A DNA stretch of 7,687 bases from Pyramidobacter piscolens. GTDB taxonomy: Bacteria; Synergistota; Synergistia; Synergistales; Dethiosulfovibrionaceae. Where the stretch lies: contig SFDM01000065.1 in NCBI GenBank assembly GCA_004558205.1, positions 1 to 7,687 on the forward strand, read 5' to 3'. A program made the translations under genes and the position numbers. Under the pieces are notes generated by a model. It ran no database searches. It saw only the letters and a list, made by a program, of their open reading frames with translations, and was not told where the DNA came from. Each line of letters starts with the position of its first letter. Within the stretch, counting starts at the first letter, position 1. Shown piece by piece: positions 5,444 through 7,687 of this stretch.

Positions 5444-6712
5444 TCAAAACAGGTTCCCTTCGCCGTCAAAGGGCAGGTCAAAGGGACCGCCCGCCAGCTC
5501 CAGATGAGGATGTGCCTGGATCAAAGGAATCAACGCTTCCGAAGCCTCAATATCGGTCAGCGACAGGGTGTTCTTGATACGCACCATGCGCAGTGCAGAA
5601 CGGTCCATCACGTTGCTGGTCTTGATGCAGCCCTGGATAGCCTGACGGTCGTTTTTGAGCACCATGGGGATCTTGACAGTTAAAGGCACCGTAGAGGTCA
5701 GACTGTTTGGGTAGGTCTGGTCAAAATCGAATTTTTTATAGGCCCGCATGGTCGTCATGTCCAGCATGCCAAGGCCGTTGCCGTTGCCGTGAGACGCCTC
5801 GGAGATATCCAGCGCCGTCACGCGCGTGATCTTCGGGCCGCCCGAGGCGTAGGGCGTGTTATAGCGCCCCACCACATTGGTATCAAACCCCGTGCCGGAG
5901 ATGTTTTTCCCGATCTCGTCCATAATCAGCACGTCAAGCTCGTCGAAGAGCAACTTGGCCATCAGCTCCCAGGCTCGTTTCAACAGGGCCGGTTCCCTGT
6001 CCAGCACTTCATTTTTATGCAGGACTTCCAGCTGGGCCGTTTCGTGATAGGCGTTCTCGATCAGGCCCACGGCGCAGAGGATATTCTTCTTCGCCAGAGT
6101 GACCGCGGCGATGGCGGGAACGTTTTCCGCCATGCGGCCAAACCCCTCGGCGTGGCAGAAATCGGCGCCGCGCTGTTTGCCCATGCCGATGGTGCACATT
6201 TTGCAGAGGCCGCTTTCCACCTTGCCGCGAAAACCAGTGTGAGGCTTAATGCGGTTGATCACGATAATGCCGTCGGCTTCGTTCGCATACTTGTCAAGGT
6301 ACACGGGACGCCCCGTGGCGGACTCACCGATCTGGACCGTCTCCATGGTCGCCCGGATCGGAGCGCCCACGTATTCCTCCGTAATCCCCATGCCTTCGAG
6401 CATGGCCTTCTGTCCTTCGGCCGTGGCGCCGCCGTGGCTGCCCATGGCGGGGAACAGGAAAGGAACGCCGCCGCGTTTTTTCACTTCGCTCACAAGCGTC
6501 TTATGCAGCAGGGCCATATTGGTAATGCCGCGGCTGCCCGCCGTAATGGCGATGTTTTGCCCCGGCTTGACGGCGTCAAGGTAATGCCCGGCTTCAAGCT
6601 TAGAAATCAACTCCGCTGCCGGATCGGCTACCCGAGGACGGAGGAAGTTCTGACGCACTTTGACAAAGCGGGGAATCTGAACGGGAGCCAATAATTCATC
6701 TATGAAAGACAT
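5444..6712 (-). CDS. LarA-like nickel-pincer cofactor-dependent isomerase
   Basis: Encodes 422 residues from the ATG at 6712. It resembles the lactate racemase LarA superfamily (DUF2088), cytoplasmic enzymes that use a nickel-pincer nucleotide to racemise or epimerise 2-hydroxy acids by hydride transfer. Visible blocks, numbered from a GTG three codons earlier: AGSRGITN (61-68), PAMGSHGGAT (91-100, with His96), INRIKPHTGF with His161, GKVESGLCKM with Lys167 and Lys174 as candidates for cofactor attachment, and CHAEGF with His190 as likely nickel ligand. These correspond in order to LarA His108, His174, Lys184 and His200. I recall databases calling such proteins group 22 of this family, with no reaction assigned. 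ATG 6712 is preferred because AAGGGTG lies 8 nt upstream; for GTG 6721 that site would be too close. Its neighbours suggest it reshapes a hydroxy acid for the UxaA-type dehydratase. Confidence 0.82.
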   Translation of the reverse strand: MSFIDELLAPVQIPRFVKVRQNFLRPRVADPAAELISKLEAGHYLDAVKPGQNIAITAGSRGITNMALLHKTLVSEVKKRGGVPFLFPAMGSHGGATAEGQKAMLEGMGITEEYVGAPIRATMETVQIGESATGRPVYLDKYANEADGIIVINRIKPHTGFRGKVESGLCKMCTIGMGKQRGADFCHAEGFGRMAENVPAIAAVTLAKKNILCAVGLIENAYHETAQLEVLHKNEVLDREPALLKRAWELMAKLLFDELDVLIMDEIGKNISGTGFDTNVVGRYNTPYASGGPKITRVTALDISEASHGNGNGLGMLDMTTMRAYKKFDFDQTYPNSLTSTVPLTVKIPMVLKNDRQAIQGCIKTSNVMDRSALRMVRIKNTLSLTDIEASEALIPLIQAHPHLELAGGPFDLPFDGEGNLF

Positions 6713-6763
6713 TGAGACCACACCCTTTTTTCAAATAATGGTGTTCCGCCACAGGCTGATTGG

Positions 6764-6792
6764 ATTATCGCAGGAAAATTACGGTAAAACAA
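6764..6792 (-). promoter_or_regulatory. Candidate internal promoter before the LarA-like gene
   Basis: On the reverse strand, TTGTTT (6787-6792) and GATAAT (6764-6769) are separated by 17 bp, and a TGC before the -10 makes it an extended -10 promoter. It lies in the 83-bp gap after the tctA stop and would give a leader of about 45 nt. The catabolic genes could then be expressed apart from the transporter. Confidence 0.45.
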
Positions 6793-6795
6793 GAA

Positions 6796-7687
6796 CTAAA
6801 TACCGGCTTTTTTTGCCTGGCGCTTTTTCTTCCAACCGGCATACCAGGGCGTAGACTGCACCAGCGACAGCGCCGCCAGCGCCAGAAGGACCGCCGAGAT
6901 CGGGTTGGTCAAAAAGACCATCCAGCTGCCGCCGCTAATCAACAGCGACTGATGGAGGCTTACGTCCAGCATGTGCCCCAGGATCAGGCCCACCACCAGA
7001 GGAGCAACGGGAATCTTGAGCTTATCCATGAAATAGCCCACCACGCCGAAGCAGAACATCAGCCCGACGTCGAAGAAATTGTTGTTGATCGCGAAAGCGC
7101 CGATCACGCACAGGATCACAATCGCCACGGCCAGGATCCTGTTGCTGATCTTCGTGACGGAAATGCACAACCGCGTGAAGAAAATTCCCTCCAGCAGCAT
7201 CACGAAGTTCGAAAACAGCACCGCCCACAGCAGCGTGTAGGTCACGTCAGCATACTCCGTCATCAGGCTCGGCCCGGGCATGATACCGTGAATCATCAGG
7301 CCGCCCAGAAGCACCGCCGTGGCGGAGCTGCCGGGAATTCCCAAAGTGATCGTCGGAACCAGGGCGCCGCCGACCACCGCGTTGTTCGACGCCTCTGGAG
7401 CCGCCACGCCGAAGGGGTTGCCATTGCCGAAATCGTACTTGCTGCTGCCCGGCTTGTAGAAACGCTTCGCCTCATTATAAGAGAACCAGCAAGCAGTGTC
7501 GCCGCCCGTACCGGGGATAATGCCCGTAAACACGCCGATAAAACTGGAACGCAGGATCGTCGGCATCAGCATTTTCAGTTCAGACCAGGGGCGAATCACG
7601 CTGTCCTTAAAGGTGCCAATACGTTCCGCAGCCTCTTCGTCCTTCTCTATCAAGCGAAATACCTGGGGAATGGAGAACAGGCCGATC
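6796..7687 (-). CDS. tctA: TctA-family tripartite carboxylate transporter permease, C-terminal part
   Basis: The frame is open to the right edge, so the N-terminus (about 200 of roughly 500 residues) is missing; 296 residues remain. It is the large membrane subunit of a tripartite tricarboxylate transporter, which works with the small subunit TctB and the periplasmic binding protein TctC to import organic acids using an ion gradient. Family signatures are present: GIIPGTGGDTACWFSYNEAKRF, NPFGVAAPEASNNAVVGGAL, then LGIPGSSATAVLLGG and IHGIMPGP. Several membrane helices follow, with a basic tail (WKKKRQAKKAG). The frame continues before the TTG at 7653 with GLFSIPQVFRLIE, so that TTG is internal. 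tctB and tctC would lie upstream, outside the window; none follows this gene. Ligands vary across the family, so the cargo is inferred only from the downstream enzymes. Confidence 0.92.
   Translation of the reverse strand, partial: IGLFSIPQVFRLIEKDEEAAERIGTFKDSVIRPWSELKMLMPTILRSSFIGVFTGIIPGTGGDTACWFSYNEAKRFYKPGSSKYDFGNGNPFGVAAPEASNNAVVGGALVPTITLGIPGSSATAVLLGGLMIHGIMPGPSLMTEYADVTYTLLWAVLFSNFVMLLEGIFFTRLCISVTKISNRILAVAIVILCVIGAFAINNNFFDVGLMFCFGVVGYFMDKLKIPVAPLVVGLILGHMLDVSLHQSLLISGGSWMVFLTNPISAVLLALAALSLVQSTPWYAGWKKKRQAKKAGI

Noticed and set aside
3906..5507. Forward open frame of 533 codons opposite the UxaA genes
   Set aside because: It is antisense to two well-recognised genes with clear family motifs. 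Its His/Ala/Gly-rich composition is typical of the mirror frame of a GC-rich gene, and it has no ribosome-binding site.
5789..6694. Forward open frame of 301 codons opposite the LarA-like gene
   Set aside because: It is a shadow of the isomerase gene, with composition typical of antisense frames.
6713..6721. GTG start for the LarA-like gene, three codons upstream of the chosen ATG
   Set aside because: The purine-rich AAGGG would be only 1 nt from the GTG, whereas it is well spaced for the ATG at 6712.
7651..7653. TTG as the start of the TctA gene
   Set aside because: The frame continues upstream to the window edge with typical TctA sequence, so the gene is cut by the window and does not start here.

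Overview
The window is GC-rich bacterial chromosome holding eight protein-coding genes, two cut by the window edges. The mix is: a ParA-like ATPase tail, an AEC carrier, a YgjP-type metallopeptidase, a two-domain (E. coli-type) cytidine deaminase, and a reverse-strand operon for hydroxy-acid or sugar-acid catabolism. Tripartite tricarboxylate (TctA) transport, a nickel-pincer isomerase homologue and a split UxaA dehydratase suit an anaerobic, amino-acid- or organic-acid-using bacterium. Synergistota would be my first guess, but this rests on gene content and base composition, not on any search.

Layout. Left part (1-2377): the C-terminus of a ParA-family ATPase is closed by a strong 21-bp hairpin. 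Then come a forward AEC transporter and a reverse YgjP-like peptidase whose 3' ends overlap by 66 bp. The peptidase has a good reverse-strand promoter and a terminator-like hairpin in its leader. Middle (2378-3890): a forward cytidine deaminase gene, then about 670 bp without a gene. That stretch holds three copies of a GCAAAGG-type repeat, two of them as arms of an inverted pair around an AT-rich centre, and a perfect 58-bp palindrome. Right part (3891-7687): a reverse-strand operon of tctA (partial), a LarA-like isomerase, a UxaA small subunit (SAF domain) and a UxaA large subunit.

The operon reads as one pathway. TctA, with TctB and TctC presumably outside the window, imports an organic acid. 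The LarA-like enzyme racemises or epimerises it at a 2-hydroxy carbon. The two-part UxaA enzyme dehydrates the product. The substrate cannot be read from the sequence.

The most striking feature is a pair of perfect 16-bp palindromes, TGTTCCACGTGGAACA, which match the bacterial centromere parS. One is the exact centre of the 58-bp palindrome that serves as the operon's terminator. The other lies between the isomerase and the small-subunit gene, so a centromere-like element is woven into a metabolic operon. In most bacteria parS sites cluster near the replication origin, so the window may be origin-proximal.
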